DNA from: JBLIRR01 sp049472395
GTDB lineage: Bacteria > SZUA-182 > DTGQ01 > JBLIRR01
DNA: 64,000 nucleotides
Assembly (NCBI GenBank): GCA_049472395.1
Contig: JBLIRR010000002.1
Coordinates: 62,001-126,000, forward strand
Direction: 5' to 3'
In this document: positions 1 to 8,017 of the stretch, in pieces
Numbering within the stretch: the first letter of the stretch is position 1
How the letters are laid out: every line of letters begins with the position of its first letter
Position numbers and translations under genes: made by a program
The notes under the pieces: model-generated
Seen by the model: the letters and a program-made list of their open reading frames with translations, nothing else
Told to the model about the DNA's origin: nothing
Database searches by the model: none

Positions 1-2421
1 AGTATGGTCCTGATTTTTCTTACCGGGGGGAGTGACGCAAGTGGTTTATTCTCCGAGCCGCGTCCTATTTTATTGCCCGATCCTACTGCGATGTGGGCAG
101 CGGATTTTAATTATGATGGGAATATGGATTTGGCGGTAACCTCTGGTTCCGAAGATATTGTGTATATCAAGTATGGTGATCCTGAGTGTACATTTAAGAT
201 ACCATTTAAATATTATGGGGTCGGAAGAGCCCCTTCTTCCTTAACAGTTGCTGATTTTAATGGTGATGGGACATCGGATATTGCGGTAGCCAATGAGTTA
301 TCAAAAGATATTTCAATATTATTGGGATATAGCAACGGCACATTCCAGATCGCTGATAATTATGAGGTTGGGGAGAGTATTACATCAGTGGTCGCTGAGG
401 ATATTAATGGGGATGGAAGAGTCGACCTGGCCGTTACCCATGGCGCTATATCGCTTTTGGCTGGGAGAGGGGATGGGACATTTGGAACACTATTTTCTTA
501 TGAGGTAGGCAGTGGCGCCTATTCACTATGCACTGCTGATCTTAACGCCGATGAAAGAGCGGATTTGGTAGTGGCCAATAAAGATTCTGGTAGTGTCTCT
601 ATTCTTATCAATAATACACCGGCAATAATCGTTACCCCAACGAGCGGTCTTGTGACGGACGAGGCGGGTGACTTTGCGGAATTTCGTATAGAATTGACCG
701 TAAAGCCAATAGTAGATGTCACTATAAATTTTATCTATGATGAGACAGAGGGGGAAGTTTTCCCTCCAAGCCTCACATTTACGGAGAGAAATTGGCGCAT
801 CCCACAATCGGTAACAGTTGTAGGAGTTGATGATGACAGCGTTGATGGAGATGTAACGTATACTATTCATACCTTACCTGCTGTTGTCGTTGGCCTCACG
901 GAGGATATCAATTATTACAACCGACGGGAATCCGATGATATTACCGTCACAAATATAGACAATGATACAGCCGGTATAACAATAGAGCCTTCTGCAATTA
1001 TCACAACCGAGGAGGGGGGTGTAGCCGAATTTACCATTGTCTTAGATACGCAACCAGAGGCAGACGTATCGGTTGATATTGTCAACAGCAATGAAGCAGA
1101 AGGGATGCTATTTACACAATCCTTCCTCTTTACAGAGGATAATTGGAATATCCCGCAATCAGGTGTGGTAATGGGCCTTAATGATAAAATTGATGATGGA
1201 GATTGCGTATACATCCTTTTTGTAGAGCCTGCCCTATCGGATGATACCCACTATAATGGGATAGATCCTGATGACATAACGGTAACCAATATAAATAATG
1301 ACAAGGCAGGTATAACAGTATACCCGGGGAATGGTCTTATCACAAGTGAAGACAGTACCACTGACACGTTTACGATTGTCTTGGCCTCAGAACCGACAAA
1401 AGATGTGATGCTCTCCATATCGAGTAGTGATGAAACAGAGGGAGTAGCTTCAGTTGAAGACCTGACCTTTTCTCCGAATAATTGGAATATACCCCAAATT
1501 GTAACCATTATCGGTGTTGATGATAATCTCGTTGACCGTGATGTGCCCTATATGATTCTTATAAAACCTTCTTTGTCAAATGATCAAACCTATAATGCGC
1601 TCGATCCTAATGATGTGTATGTCACAAATAGTGATAATGATAGAGCGGGCACACAAGTGAATCCTACAGAGGGTCTTGAGACCTCTGAGAGTGGAGATAC
1701 GGATTCGTTTACTATCGCTCTCACCTCCAAGCCTTCCGCAGGAGTGAGAATTGGCCTTAAAAGCGATAACGAGGAAGAGGGGACGGTATCGGTTCACGAG
1801 GTTGTTTTTACTGCAGCCAACTGGAATGTTCCCCAGACAATCACCATTACCGGTGTTGATGACAGTGTTATGGATGGCAATAAAGAATATACGATTATTG
1901 TTGCTGCCATTGTGTCAAATGATACGGACTATAATGGCCTCAAGCCAGAGGATGTATCGGTGACCAATTTTGATGATGAGATCGCTGATATCCTCATAAC
2001 ACCTACCAAAGGACTTACAACGGCGCCGAATGGGGGCATTGCAACATTTTCAGTGGTATTGACAATCAAGCCGAAAGCAGATGTCTCATTTAGCCTTTCG
2101 AGCAGTGATGAAGAAAGAGGGACAGTATCGCCTACGAGCCTTACCTTTACACCGGATGAGTGGGACATCCCTCAACTTGTGACTGTGACGGGTAATACTT
2201 TTGATCCATCTCTTGAGGATAATTCCTTTACCATAATTACAGGGAGAGCCATATCCTATGATGACGATTATTATGGTCTTAATCCCGTGGATATTATAAT
2301 TAATGATCCAGATGCAATTCTCGATCCCAATTCTCAGGGAGGTCATACTGAAGAGCCAGCTACCGAGGCAGAGGAAGAAGAGGAAGAAGTCCCCGGATGT
2401 TTAATCGATACTGTCAAATAA
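1..2421 (+). CDS. FG-GAP/VCBS and Calx-beta-like repeat surface protein, 5' end outside window
   Basis: The frame is open from base 1 and the first visible residues already lie inside an FG-GAP/VCBS-type repeat, with no signal peptide, so the true start is upstream. Residues up to about 205 hold beta-propeller-type repeats with calcium-loop motifs such as DFNGDGTSD and DINGDGRVD. From about residue 208 come five units of about 112 residues, each opening like VTPTSGL and closing with a V(T/S)N.(D/N)(N/D) motif, as in Calx-beta-like modules. The C-terminus is a short acidic Glu-rich tail ending PGCLIDTVK. Families of this build are extracellular and bind calcium; adhesion or surface-layer roles are inference. 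No catalytic domain is visible. Confidence 0.85.
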   Translation, partial: SMVLIFLTGGSDASGLFSEPRPILLPDPTAMWAADFNYDGNMDLAVTSGSEDIVYIKYGDPECTFKIPFKYYGVGRAPSSLTVADFNGDGTSDIAVANELSKDISILLGYSNGTFQIADNYEVGESITSVVAEDINGDGRVDLAVTHGAISLLAGRGDGTFGTLFSYEVGSGAYSLCTADLNADERADLVVANKDSGSVSILINNTPAIIVTPTSGLVTDEAGDFAEFRIELTVKPIVDVTINFIYDETEGEVFPPSLTFTERNWRIPQSVTVVGVDDDSVDGDVTYTIHTLPAVVVGLTEDINYYNRRESDDITVTNIDNDTAGITIEPSAIITTEEGGVAEFTIVLDTQPEADVSVDIVNSNEAEGMLFTQSFLFTEDNWNIPQSGVVMGLNDKIDDGDCVYILFVEPALSDDTHYNGIDPDDITVTNINNDKAGITVYPGNGLITSEDSTTDTFTIVLASEPTKDVMLSISSSDETEGVASVEDLTFSPNNWNIPQIVTIIGVDDNLVDRDVPYMILIKPSLSNDQTYNALDPNDVYVTNSDNDRAGTQVNPTEGLETSESGDTDSFTIALTSKPSAGVRIGLKSDNEEEGTVSVHEVVFTAANWNVPQTITITGVDDSVMDGNKEYTIIVAAIVSNDTDYNGLKPEDVSVTNFDDEIADILITPTKGLTTAPNGGIATFSVVLTIKPKADVSFSLSSSDEERGTVSPTSLTFTPDEWDIPQLVTVTGNTFDPSLEDNSFTIITGRAISYDDDYYGLNPVDIIINDPDAILDPNSQGGHTEEPATEAEEEEEEVPGCLIDTVK

Positions 2422-2516
2422 CACCAGCAATTCTTCTTATAACTTTGAATATGAGTTATAATAAAAACTGAAAACTAATAAGTGAAGAGCCGGGGTGCTC
2501 GCCGGTATATATAACC

Positions 2517-2894
2517 ATGAAAACAAGAAAGCAGAGTACACACACCACACAATCCAATCAGGGGGCCCTCCCTGCTAATTTTGATGCAATATTAGCTGAA
2601 ACACCAAAGGGAGTCAGTATTACCATTAAAGTGTATCCCAATGCAGGCAAAAATGAAATCACAGATATTCATGATAATAGCCTTCGCCTTAAAATCGCTG
2701 CTGCCCCGGTAAAAGGAAAAGCCAATAAAGAATGCGTGAAATTGCTCGCAGACGTCTTTCGTATGAGAAAATCTCAGGTAGTGTTTCAGAGGGGCGAGAT
2801 GAGCAGGACAAAGCACGTCCTTCTTGAGGGTGTGAGCAAAGAGGAGGTAATCGCTATTTTGAGGGATAAAAATATTGGCGCTCCCCCTTCCTAA
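2517..2894 (+). CDS. DUF167 (YggU/UPF0235) family protein
   Basis: This small cytoplasmic protein of 125 residues matches the DUF167/YggU family, whose biochemical role is not established. About 25 N-terminal residues are extra; the conserved core follows, with VYPNAGKNEI, then AAPVKGKANKE, then a segment (VVFQRGEMSRTKHVLLEG) that gives the typical alpha/beta fold. ATG at 2517 is the only reasonable start, though no strong ribosome-binding site precedes it. A GC-rich inverted repeat (gccgg...ccggt) lies just upstream at about 2490-2505. It stands alone between the surface-protein gene and the convergent zinc-ribbon gene. Confidence 0.85.
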   Translation: MKTRKQSTHTTQSNQGALPANFDAILAETPKGVSITIKVYPNAGKNEITDIHDNSLRLKIAAAPVKGKANKECVKLLADVFRMRKSQVVFQRGEMSRTKHVLLEGVSKEEVIAILRDKNIGAPPS

Positions 2895-2973
2895 TGCAAG
2901 ACCTTATCCTCCTCATAGAATATAAAATATTACCGGATCAGAAATTTTGAAACGTGGGCTCAATCCTCAGTGA

Positions 2974-3987
2974 TCAAAGCTCTAATTTTCTATCAATATA
3001 CTCATTATCTTTTTCTATTTTCTCGCCATCTCTTGGGTACTTCTCTGATTCCGGCTTTGGGTGAATTAAATCTTGGTCAATAGTAATACTCTCTTTTACG
3101 CGAGAGAAGATTTGAGGGGTCATGCCTCGTACCCGTAAAAGATCCGATTTTTTTTGAAATGGCCCGTTCTTTGTTCGATACTCGATAATTCTCTGAGCTA
3201 ATTGAAGATTAAGCATTGGCAAGGATGAGAGCATAGATAATGAAGATGTATTAAGGGACACCTTGCTTGCAAGCCTTTCAGATTTTACTTCTCCCTTGCC
3301 AGGTGTAAGTATTTCTTTCTTCATGTGTATTTGTGAGGTATGAGGAGTGGGAGGGAGATTTTTGGAAGGCGATGTAAACTTCTTTGCGGATCTTTTGATA
3401 AGGGTTTGTGCGCCTTTAAAAAGGGAAGTGCATAATAAGAGTAAGGCATTTGCTTCAGAACGATATGCTTCCCTACGATAATCATAATACATCATGGGGC
3501 GTGATAGAGAAGAGCGCCCTTGATATGAAGAAGAATTGGTGTGCTTTTGTGCATGTAAGGCAGAGTTCTCTTTATCATGCATTTCTTTTCGCTTTTTCAT
3601 GGCCTCCTTGAAGCGGGATAGTTCTCCGGCATCCAGCCAGAAGCCATTGCATGAGGTACAATAATCCACCTCAATGTCCGGCGTAAAATTGTCAGCGGAA
3701 TAGATTACAAGAGGTGAATGGCAATGGGGACACGCAAGGATTCTATCTTCCGTGTTGATTCGTTTCGCTGGGTTTAAAGAGAATTCCAAATACCTTTCAT
3801 TTTTTTCTGTATCATGGGTATTTCGATCAATTTTCATTGCTGATTTGTAACTGAGTTGCCAAAGCTCATTTCTGTCAAACCACATCCCTCGGCACTGAGG
3901 GCATTGATCGATTTTCATCAGGGTCCCATAATGGGAGAAGCCGCTCACTTCCTCCATCATTTTTTTGCATTGGGGGCACATAATCAT
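2974..3987 (-). CDS. Double TFIIB-type zinc ribbon protein with C-terminal helix-hairpin-helix
   Basis: Two zinc ribbons of the zf-TFIIB type lie at the N-terminus: CPQC...CPQCRGMWFDRNEL, then CPHC...CTSCNGFWLDAGEL. A basic, low-complexity linker follows. The C-terminal third carries a ComEA-like tandem helix-hairpin-helix (LSSLPMLNLQLAQRIIEYR, then LLRVRGMTPQIFSRV), a non-specific DNA-binding fold. The reading frame extends to a TTG at 4005, but that overlaps the upstream ORF; ATG at 3987 is preferred. It is the last gene of the run with Ycf46, Ycf35 and DUF2997. A nucleic-acid-binding role is inferred from the domains only. The pairing of these two domains is uncommon. Confidence 0.8.
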   Translation of the reverse strand: MIMCPQCKKMMEEVSGFSHYGTLMKIDQCPQCRGMWFDRNELWQLSYKSAMKIDRNTHDTEKNERYLEFSLNPAKRINTEDRILACPHCHSPLVIYSADNFTPDIEVDYCTSCNGFWLDAGELSRFKEAMKKRKEMHDKENSALHAQKHTNSSSYQGRSSLSRPMMYYDYRREAYRSEANALLLLCTSLFKGAQTLIKRSAKKFTSPSKNLPPTPHTSQIHMKKEILTPGKGEVKSERLASKVSLNTSSLSMLSSLPMLNLQLAQRIIEYRTKNGPFQKKSDLLRVRGMTPQIFSRVKESITIDQDLIHPKPESEKYPRDGEKIEKDNEYIDRKLEL

Positions 3988-3995
3988 GGGAACGT

Positions 3996-4196
3996 TTATC
4001 CGCAATAAAGTTTATTGCCGAAAATCGGCTTAAGATGGGGGGCATAAAATTCCAATACCTCGGCAAAATCCATAAATTCTTTATGCCATTCGGAAAAAAG
4101 TACCCTGCCTTCTGGTGTAATCCTAATCTCAAATTCTTTGATATCATCAAAGAATAGTGTGTTGTGTGATTTTTTCAGATTCTTCTTCATGAACAT
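3996..4196 (-). CDS. Small hypothetical protein, DUF2997-like N-terminus
   Basis: This 66-residue ORF overlaps the end of the DUF2997 gene by about 50 bases in another frame and reaches the start of the zinc-ribbon gene, which is typical of translationally coupled operon genes. Its middle (KEFEIRITPEGRV) resembles the opening of the DUF2997 protein just upstream (KEYEITISKDGKI), suggesting an ancient duplication or a shared fold. The remainder (EFMDFAEVLEFYAPHL) looks helical. No signal peptide or cysteine motif is present apart from a lone Cys near the end. The start is uncertain, because ATG at 4196 and at 4190 are both possible. Confidence 0.55.
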   Translation of the reverse strand: MFMKKNLKKSHNTLFFDDIKEFEIRITPEGRVLFSEWHKEFMDFAEVLEFYAPHLKPIFGNKLYCG

Positions 4197-4356
4197 AATA
4201 TTCTTTCTTATAATCTATAGTGGTGATCTTCCCGACACCTTCCTGTTCAAGGAATTTTATGAAATCCATACATGTTTTACCTTTAAATCCCTGTGATTCC
4301 ACATGGATCTTTCCATCTTTCGAAATAGTAATTTCATACTCTTTGTGCATACTCAT
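4147..4356 (-). CDS. DUF2997 family protein
   Basis: This 69-residue protein has the DUF2997 layout: an opening beta-hairpin (YEITISKDGKIHVE), then GFKGKTC, then a helix (MDFIKFLEQ), and a closing KKEYY. In cyanobacteria DUF2997 genes sit beside ycf35 (DUF1257); here it directly follows the DUF1257 gene, with only about 16 bases between them, and precedes a smaller ORF with a similar opening. Biochemical function is unknown. The same operon carries the Ycf46-like ATPase, which suggests the products work together. ATG at 4356 is followed by a second ATG at 4350; either may be used. Confidence 0.75.
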   Translation of the reverse strand: MSMHKEYEITISKDGKIHVESQGFKGKTCMDFIKFLEQEGVGKITTIDYKKEYYVHEEESEKITQHTIL

Positions 4357-4372
4357 TACTCTCTTTTATTGT

Positions 4373-4816
4373 TTAATTGACAGAAACCCTCAATCTTATT
4401 GTCTGGTCGGGTAAAAATTCTTCATTTTTAATAGTAAATCCTTTCTTATCAATAGTATCTATAATTTTACGATAGGTATCTTTCTGGCACGACTGCATGT
4501 ATGATGCCGTGATCTTTTTCATAAGAGCGGCGCATTGATTTTCATCGATATGAGAAAACACCGCTTTATATGTTTCCCCCTCTTTTACTAAATGTATTTC
4601 CGGATAGTGGTCGGAGCGCGCTATGATTTTGTCATCCTCACAGGTTACCTCATAACCAATTTCCTCTAATGCTTCGCTCAACTGCTCCTTTTCAGAAAAT
4701 CCCGTGTGTATGGTTATGGTGTCATGGACAGGATTATTTTTCACGTGTTGAGCAGCGTGCGCCGCTTTCATTAATAACATAATCGTCAAAGGAATTAATT
4801 CAACACCAGCGGACAT
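4373..4816 (-). CDS. ycf35: Ycf35-like DUF1257 protein
   Basis: This 147-residue protein matches the DUF1257/Ycf35 family known from cyanobacteria and chloroplast genomes of red algae. The recognisable core is a ferredoxin-like fold with TGFSEKEQLSEALEEIGYEV, then a C-terminal part with SYMQSCQKDTYRKIIDTIDKKGF. The N-terminus (about 20 residues) is hydrophobic and Ala-rich and may be family-specific. It lies 14 bases after the Ycf46-like ATPase and just before DUF2997. The family has no established reaction. Conserved linkage of Ycf46, Ycf35 and DUF2997 outside a recognisably photosynthetic context is the notable point. Confidence 0.75.
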   Translation of the reverse strand: MSAGVELIPLTIMLLMKAAHAAQHVKNNPVHDTITIHTGFSEKEQLSEALEEIGYEVTCEDDKIIARSDHYPEIHLVKEGETYKAVFSHIDENQCAALMKKITASYMQSCQKDTYRKIIDTIDKKGFTIKNEEFLPDQTIRLRVSVN

Positions 4817-4830
4817 GGTACTCTCCTTTC

Positions 4831-6462
4831 TTAGAATTCAATGTCCCGGCCTGCGGGAATATCATTTACAGAATCGTTGGACCTTCTCTCTTCGGATTCA
4901 TAATTCTTAGATGCCCTCACAGCTCTTTCATTAGCCCATTGCCGTATGTGGTCTATTTTTTCTTTTCTTGTTCTCGAAAGAGGAATTGTATTACACACGC
5001 TTTTGACCAGATCATCCTCTGTAATGCTCCTGTCTGCATAGTACGCATCTAAAAAGCCCTCTATGACTGTTTGCTCGATTTCCGCTCCGCTGAATCCTTT
5101 CGATGCAAGTGCTAATTTCGTCAAGAGCTCTTTGGTCAATGTAAATTCTCCACACGCTTTCTTTGCAATACAACGCTTCTTAATATGTATGGTAAAGATA
5201 TCTCTGCGTTCTCTTAAAGAGGGCAGGTCCACAAAGAAGATCTCATCAAATCGTCCCTTTCGGAGCAGTTCCGGAGGAAGGCGATCGATATTATTTGCCG
5301 TTGCCACAATAAAGACGGGTGTCTGTTTCTCTTGCATCCAGGTTAAAAAAGAGCTGAAAACCCGCGCTGAGGTCCCGCTGTCTCCCGTGCCTTCAGACCC
5401 GGAAAATCCTTTTTCTATTTCATCTATCCATAAAATTGCCGGGGCAATCGATTCGACAGTAAAAATTATTGTACGTATGTTCTCCTCCGAGGAACCAACA
5501 ATACCGCTGAAAACCTTCCCCATATCCAATCGCAAGAGAGGCAGCCCCCACAAAGAGGCAATAGCCTTAGCAGAAAGGCTTTTCCCGCACCCTGGCATAC
5601 CGGTGAGGAGTACTCCTTTGGGCGAGGGCAGGCCGTATTCTTTGGCCTCATCAAGAAATACTTTCTCCCGTTTTTTAAACCAATTTTTAAGATTTTCCAA
5701 CCCTCCGATCTGGTCTATGGTTTCGTCAGTTTCAATATATTCTAAAAGGCCTATTTTTTTTATAATTTGTTTTTTTTCTTCCAGAACTATCTTGACATCC
5801 GATATATCTAATCTCTTATCCTTGACCAGGGCCAATGCAAAAGCACTTTCCGCTTCTTCCAATGTAAGCCCTAATGCTGCTTTAACTAATTTAACCTTTT
5901 CCGGGCTTGTGAGCTGGATTGTAACCCTCGGGTCTGTCTCATATTTTGCGATAAGGTTATTCAAAATGCTCGTGATTTCTTCAGCTGTCGGGGGAGGAAA
6001 TTCAATGAGAGTGATGGTTTTCTTTAAATCCTCGGGTATTTGGATGAGCGGGGAAAGCAAAATAAGGGTTTTATAAGTTTTCTTGAGCTGGGCAGCAAGA
6101 TCTTTTATTTTTCTTATAAGGTCGGGATTTTCCGGTCGTCCTTGATGGACAGATCCCATATATACATGGAAGTCTTTCAAAATAAAAAGGGCATTGTCTG
6201 TTGACCTTTGAACAAAATCCAGGGCATGTGCAGGTGTCGCACATCCTTTATCGATAACCTGCCCCGCTTTTTTCATCCCCTCTGTGGATGACCAACAGAT
6301 GATCTCTTTGGGAGGATTAAAATTTGTCCTGAGTATGTGCTCCAAATAATGAATAACTCGATTTTCTTCCCATGAAACAAGGTAGAGAATCGGATATTTC
6401 GCCCGGATTATAAGCTCTAATTGCTTGAGTATTTGCCTGCTGCCTGACATGATTGAGGCCAT
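4831..6462 (-). CDS. ycf46: Ycf46-like AAA+ ATPase
   Basis: This 543-residue protein has the Ycf46 build: an N-terminal half related to a degenerate P-loop region (YLVSWEENRVIHYLE, later LLSPLIQIPEDLKKTITLIEF) and a C-terminal active AAA+ module. The module has Walker A GMPGCGKS near residue 290, Walker B ILWIDEIEKGF near 343, and the second region of homology with ATANNIDRLPPELLRKGRFDE. The lid helices follow. It heads the operon with DUF1257, DUF2997, a small ORF and the zinc-ribbon/HhH gene. In cyanobacteria Ycf46 has been linked to photosynthesis and inorganic carbon use; a role here is unknown. A leader of about 145 bases precedes it. Confidence 0.85.
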   Translation of the reverse strand: MASIMSGSRQILKQLELIIRAKYPILYLVSWEENRVIHYLEHILRTNFNPPKEIICWSSTEGMKKAGQVIDKGCATPAHALDFVQRSTDNALFILKDFHVYMGSVHQGRPENPDLIRKIKDLAAQLKKTYKTLILLSPLIQIPEDLKKTITLIEFPPPTAEEITSILNNLIAKYETDPRVTIQLTSPEKVKLVKAALGLTLEEAESAFALALVKDKRLDISDVKIVLEEKKQIIKKIGLLEYIETDETIDQIGGLENLKNWFKKREKVFLDEAKEYGLPSPKGVLLTGMPGCGKSLSAKAIASLWGLPLLRLDMGKVFSGIVGSSEENIRTIIFTVESIAPAILWIDEIEKGFSGSEGTGDSGTSARVFSSFLTWMQEKQTPVFIVATANNIDRLPPELLRKGRFDEIFFVDLPSLRERRDIFTIHIKKRCIAKKACGEFTLTKELLTKLALASKGFSGAEIEQTVIEGFLDAYYADRSITEDDLVKSVCNTIPLSRTRKEKIDHIRQWANERAVRASKNYESEERRSNDSVNDIPAGRDIEF

Positions 6463-6607
6463 ATTTTTCCTTTATAGTACTCACACTTTTATTTTTTTTT
6501 ATCGGTATAAGAGAGAAAATATATGGCTTTATCCTGCCAACGACCGATATTGCATGTTGTGATGCATTCGCAGTTAAAATTAGAACAGCATCCTTTAATT
6601 TTAGCTG

Positions 6608-7975
6608 TTAAAATAAAACTCCGATAGTAAATTGTGCTGTAACGGCATTATTGTGCATGGTGTATTCACACTTACGGCTGCCGATATAGGAATAGATCGT
6701 CACACCGATACTGAAATCATTGATGTTTGTATACTTGATACCGGAGGTGAGTATGCATGATCTATCATTAAGGTTTCCTATCATATTCAGTATCAACTGC
6801 ATATCACTTACAATAAACTTCCTTGTTGTGGTAAATAGGGCAATATAATATTTTGAGAAATGATGTGCTTCATACATGCCGGTATACAATAAGAAATCCC
6901 TTAGTGTTCCTTCCTGCAGTGTTATTGGCTGTGAGCTGCCTGATGGATCAGATATGGTTATCGGCTTGCTGAAAGTATAAGGGGTGTCATCACTGAGCAG
7001 ATTATCAGTATATCCTCCCTCGTTATAATACAATTCCACATTCAAGGAAATCCTGTCAGGCACATCCATACAATCAAATGATCTGCCAAAATCTACACAT
7101 ATTCGCGGTATCCATCGATTCTTTTCTTTATATTTTGTGAGCAGACCTTTTTCTATCGTCAGTTTTTCATAGTTATCACCATACGAAAGGGCTGCCTCTC
7201 CTTTCGTGTCAATTCCCCATACTCTTGTTGAGAAATCATAGGCATACACGGGTCTGTAATCTTTTTTATGCCATGCGGAGAAAGCCATCTCTGTTTTTCC
7301 GATAACACATTCCCACTTCAATGCTGCCCCAATCTCATCACCCTCTTCCACATCACCTGTGTCGAGAAAACCGTATATATTATATTTTGTGCCAAATGGG
7401 GCATGAATTTTTATCCCATGCGCGCCTTCGCGAGTGCCAATTTTTTCTTTAAACGTCCTTTTCTCGACATTAATAAGGTCAGAAGGGTTCCATAGATAAC
7501 ATCGCCCCCATTGAAGCACCTGCTTGCCGGTCCTGAAATACACTGCATGGTGAATATTAAAATCAATAAAGAATTCTCTTAAAAAGAAATTTGCCTCATC
7601 AGCGGTTGAATAATAATGGGTTTCAAGGTTTGCAAAACATTTCGTCCCTTTGGGCAGCCGGGCATCGAAAAAGATATTCCCCTGTATGCTCGATGAAAGA
7701 ATAGTACTTTTGTCATCACTCACCTCTATCTCATTCCCCACTTGTAGCCAGTCACGAGTCCCTGTAAATTCGAGGATGCTTGTCGCCTCACCCGATATTC
7801 CTATGCTTTTTTTCTCTTCTTCAGGGGGCGTGGTATCAACGATTTTTTCCGTTGTGATAATTGATTCAGGCGATGAAAAAAGCTCATCTTCATTGAACAC
7901 TTCCTGGGCATAGCTGAAATTCTTGCCACAGAAAGAAAGCGATAATGCTAACAAAATGCATATAAAGGTGTTCAT
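6608..7975 (-). CDS. Outer-membrane beta-barrel protein of an ABC transporter operon
   Basis: A signal peptide ends near FSYAQ, followed by an acidic spacer and then alternating amphipathic strands to the end. The C-terminus TIGVLF finishes with the Phe expected of BamA-assembled barrels. Segments such as FRTGKQVLQWGRCYLWNPSDLINVEKR resemble porin-like DUF1302-type proteins. The gene follows the permease gene by 42 bases on the same strand. This gives ATPase, inner-membrane permease and outer-membrane component in order, suggesting export of a lipoprotein or lipid across the envelope. The substrate cannot be read from the sequence. The length of 455 residues is usual for 14-18-stranded barrels. 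Confidence 0.75.
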   Translation of the reverse strand: MNTFICILLALSLSFCGKNFSYAQEVFNEDELFSSPESIITTEKIVDTTPPEEEKKSIGISGEATSILEFTGTRDWLQVGNEIEVSDDKSTILSSSIQGNIFFDARLPKGTKCFANLETHYYSTADEANFFLREFFIDFNIHHAVYFRTGKQVLQWGRCYLWNPSDLINVEKRTFKEKIGTREGAHGIKIHAPFGTKYNIYGFLDTGDVEEGDEIGAALKWECVIGKTEMAFSAWHKKDYRPVYAYDFSTRVWGIDTKGEAALSYGDNYEKLTIEKGLLTKYKEKNRWIPRICVDFGRSFDCMDVPDRISLNVELYYNEGGYTDNLLSDDTPYTFSKPITISDPSGSSQPITLQEGTLRDFLLYTGMYEAHHFSKYYIALFTTTRKFIVSDMQLILNMIGNLNDRSCILTSGIKYTNINDFSIGVTIYSYIGSRKCEYTMHNNAVTAQFTIGVLF

Positions 7976-8017
7976 GATTGTCGTGTAATATTTTGAAATG
8001 TGCTGTGCGGCATTTTA

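Noticed and set aside
5063..6076. Long plus-strand ORF of 337 codons
   Set aside because: It is antisense to the Ycf46-like gene, which has clear AAA+ motifs; the product has no recognisable domain.
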